The position numbers were made by a program, and so were the translations under genes. Positions 6,332 to 7,621 of a stretch of 7,621 nucleotides of DNA are shown in pieces. The first letter of the stretch is position 1; the number at the start of each line of letters is the position of its first letter. This DNA is from Pseudomonadota bacterium (GTDB lineage: Bacteria; Myxococcota; Polyangia; GCA-2747355; JACKDQ01): positions 1 through 7,621 of the forward strand of contig JAUVBO010000098.1 in the NCBI GenBank assembly GCA_030591195.1, written 5' to 3'. Below the pieces are notes generated by a model, which saw nothing but the letters and a program-made list of their open reading frames with translations, had not been told where the DNA came from and did not search any database.

Positions 6332-6337
6332 GAGAGG
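6332..6337 (+). promoter_or_regulatory. Ribosome binding site of the DUF362 gene
   Basis: GAGAGG lies 8 bases before the ATG at 6346. This favours that ATG over the adjoining in-frame TTG at 6343, which would leave only 5 bases of spacing. Confidence 0.6.
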
Positions 6338-6345
6338 CCCCCTTG

Positions 6346-7341
6346 ATGTCCGACGATTCAGCGAGCGAACCACCGAAAGAACGCCGGATCAGCCGGCGTG
6401 GCGTGCTCCAGGGCATCGGCGCGGTGGCCGTGACCGGCGGGCTCGCCACCGGCGGCTTCGCGCTGCATGACCGCTGGCTGCGGGGACGCGATGCCCTGAG
6501 CACGATCCCCGACCACCGGGTGAAGCTGCCGCCCACCGCGCCGCGAATGGTCATCGCCCGGGGCAGCGACATCGCCCGCAACGTGCGGGCAACCATCGCG
6601 CGCTTCGGCGGCATGCAGCGCTTCGTCAACGCCGGCGACACGGTGTTGATCAAGCCGAACATCGGCTGGGCCCGCACCCCGGAGCAGGCGGCCAACACCC
6701 ACCCGCGGCTGGTCGGCGAGCTGGTGCTCGCCTGTCGCGCCGCCGGGGCCAAGCGGGTGATCGTCAGCGACTGCCCGGTGAGTCGCTCGCGGCTGGCCTT
6801 CATGCGCAGCGGGATCATGCACGCCGGGCTGCTCGCCGGCGCCGAGGTCCTGCCGCCCGAGGACAGCCGCTACCTCACGGTGCGCATCTCGCCCCGCCTC
6901 GGCACCTGGGACGTGCTCGAGCCGTTCGTCGTGGCGACCAAGGTGATCAATGTCCCGGTGGCCAAGCACCACAACCTCACCGGCGTCACCGGCGGGATGA
7001 AGAACTGGATCGGCATCACCGGCAAGCTACGGCTGACCTTCCACGGCGACCTCGACCGCTCGATCGCCGAGCTCGCGACGCTGATGCGCCCGACCCTGAC
7101 GGTGATGGACGCCTCGCGGGTGCTGATGCGCAACGGGCCCCAAGGCGGCAGCTTCGCCGACGTCAAGCGGGTCAACACGGTGGCGGCCAGCGTCGACCCG
7201 ATCGCGATCGACGCTTGGGCCTGCGGCCTGTTCGACACGCCGCCGGACAAGATGCCCGGATACCTCGCGCTCGGCGAGGGCATGGGCCTGGGCAGGATCG
7301 ACTATCGCGCGCTGAAGCCGGTGGAGATCGTCGTCGGGTAG
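6346..7341 (+). CDS. Tat-exported DUF362 domain protein
   Basis: This 331-aa protein starts with a twin-arginine signal: S16-R17-R18-G-V-L-Q, then a hydrophobic core to about residue 40. It is probably exported already folded to the periplasm, perhaps with a cofactor. The mature part is a DUF362 domain. It has V-L-I-K-P-N-I-G-W (100-108), A-G-A-K-R-V-I-V-S-D (133-142), V-I-N-V-P-V-A-K-H-H (200-209), the hallmark L-T-G-V-T-G-G-M-K-N-W (211-221), and V-D-P-I-A-I-D-A near 283-290. DUF362 has no settled biochemical role, and many members carry an added 4Fe-4S ferredoxin module. Here only three scattered cysteines (130, 143, 293) occur, so no cluster module is present. The gene stands alone, divergent from the adenosyltransferase gene across 218 bp. 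I find no convincing promoter for it. Confidence 0.92.
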   Translation: MSDDSASEPPKERRISRRGVLQGIGAVAVTGGLATGGFALHDRWLRGRDALSTIPDHRVKLPPTAPRMVIARGSDIARNVRATIARFGGMQRFVNAGDTVLIKPNIGWARTPEQAANTHPRLVGELVLACRAAGAKRVIVSDCPVSRSRLAFMRSGIMHAGLLAGAEVLPPEDSRYLTVRISPRLGTWDVLEPFVVATKVINVPVAKHHNLTGVTGGMKNWIGITGKLRLTFHGDLDRSIAELATLMRPTLTVMDASRVLMRNGPQGGSFADVKRVNTVAASVDPIAIDAWACGLFDTPPDKMPGYLALGEGMGLGRIDYRALKPVEIVVG

Positions 7342-7342
7342 C

Positions 7343-7363
7343 CAGCGCCACAATCACGCGCTG
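7343..7363 (+). terminator. Weak hairpin after the DUF362 gene
   Basis: CAGCGC (7343-7348) pairs with GCGCTG (7358-7363) around a 9-base A/C-rich loop, beginning 2 bases after the TAG. No T-tract follows. It could mark the transcript end, but as an intrinsic terminator it is poor. Confidence 0.25.
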
Positions 7364-7567
7364 CAGGGAGCCGCTGTAGACCACCTCGTTATCACGCAGA
7401 GACAGCGCTGGCAGGTGCTGCAGGCGCAACAACAAACCACAGGGCTGTCGAGTTCTCCGGTGGGGCGCGGAGGCTTTCGAGAGGTTGGATCCTGGCCTCG
7501 ACGCTCCAGCTCGCCCGATTGAGTCGCGCCGGCGCGGCCATGGGGCCAGGCCATCCTTTCGGCGGGC

Positions 7568-7620
7568 CGCTTGCTTTCGCCGGCCTTGCCCCTCCGCTCG
7601 CCGAGCGGAGCGAGCAAGCG
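7568..7620. repeat. Nested inverted repeat at right edge of window
   Basis: Outer arms CGCTTGCT (7568-7575) and AGCAAGCG (7613-7620) enclose an inner near-perfect palindrome with arms CTCCGCTCG (7592-7600) and CGAGCGGAG (7602-7610) around one base. Both pairs are exact. The structure could be a transcript-end cruciform, a repetitive extragenic element, or the edge of a mobile element continuing beyond 7621. Confidence 0.55.
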
Positions 7621-7621
7621 C

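Larger units (their letters stand above)
7342..7621. other. Intergenic tail without a convincing gene
   Basis: No frame in this stretch has a start with a ribosome binding site or recognisable protein sequence. It holds a weak hairpin just after the DUF362 stop, a short leucine-rich-repeat-like stretch on the minus strand, and a nested inverted repeat at the right edge. An 87-codon minus-strand frame (7617-7354) is open but arginine- and cysteine-rich and unlike a protein. Confidence 0.6.

Noticed and set aside
6343..6345. TTG start for the DUF362 gene
   Set aside because: The adjoining ATG at 6346 has better spacing (8 bases) from GAGAGG and is the stronger codon.
6128..6345. Cobalamin riboswitch upstream of the adenosyltransferase gene
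   Set aside because: I found no B12-box-like sequence or suitable structure, and the predicted leader is only about 22 bases.
6318..6972. Minus-strand open frames (166 and 204 codons) antisense to the DUF362 gene
   Set aside because: Shadow frames: the plus strand has the Tat signal and the DUF362 core, and the minus translations show no family features.
7354..7617. 87-codon minus-strand frame in the right tail
   Set aside because: There is no ribosome binding site, the composition is odd with a run of cysteines, and no motif is present.

Overview
This is a very GC-rich window (roughly 70% GC by eye). Genes are packed tightly, with short gaps and two one-base TGATG overlaps. The composition, an NtrY-like kinase, a calcium-loop VCBS/FG-GAP protein and a Tat-exported DUF362 protein would fit a high-GC Gram-negative such as a myxobacterium or another former deltaproteobacterium. 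No marker gene fixes the lineage, so this is only a guess. I see no rRNA, tRNA, CRISPR array, transposase or phage gene.

Left half (1-4995, all minus strand). Four genes read right to left as one apparent operon: an exported VCBS/FG-GAP repeat protein (4995-3529), a family 5 periplasmic solute-binding protein (3529-2012), an NtrY-like membrane histidine kinase (2012-279), and the first 84 codons of a glyoxalase II-type metallo-beta-lactamase hydrolase (252-1, cut by the window edge). The first three are joined by TGATG stop/start overlaps and are probably translationally coupled. No ABC permease, ATPase or response regulator is visible. The solute-binding protein may therefore feed the kinase's periplasmic domain rather than a transporter, which is the most interesting idea in the window.

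Middle (4996-6345). A divergent gap of 75 bp separates the operon from a plus-strand gene for a 134-aa protein (5071-5475). Neither gene has a Shine-Dalgarno sequence, and both have a -10-like box placed so that transcripts could be leaderless. The 134-aa gene converges, 16 bp apart, on a minus-strand PduO-type cob(I)alamin adenosyltransferase (6127-5492). That gene has a strong ribosome binding site and an extended -10 promoter candidate. A 218-bp divergent intergenic region follows.

Right (6346-7621). A plus-strand gene encodes a 331-aa DUF362 protein with a twin-arginine signal (6346-7341). The last 280 bp hold no convincing gene, only inverted repeats and a doubtful leucine-rich-repeat-like snippet on the minus strand. 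Most other long open frames, including a 550-codon frame antisense to the kinase, are GC-bias shadows.
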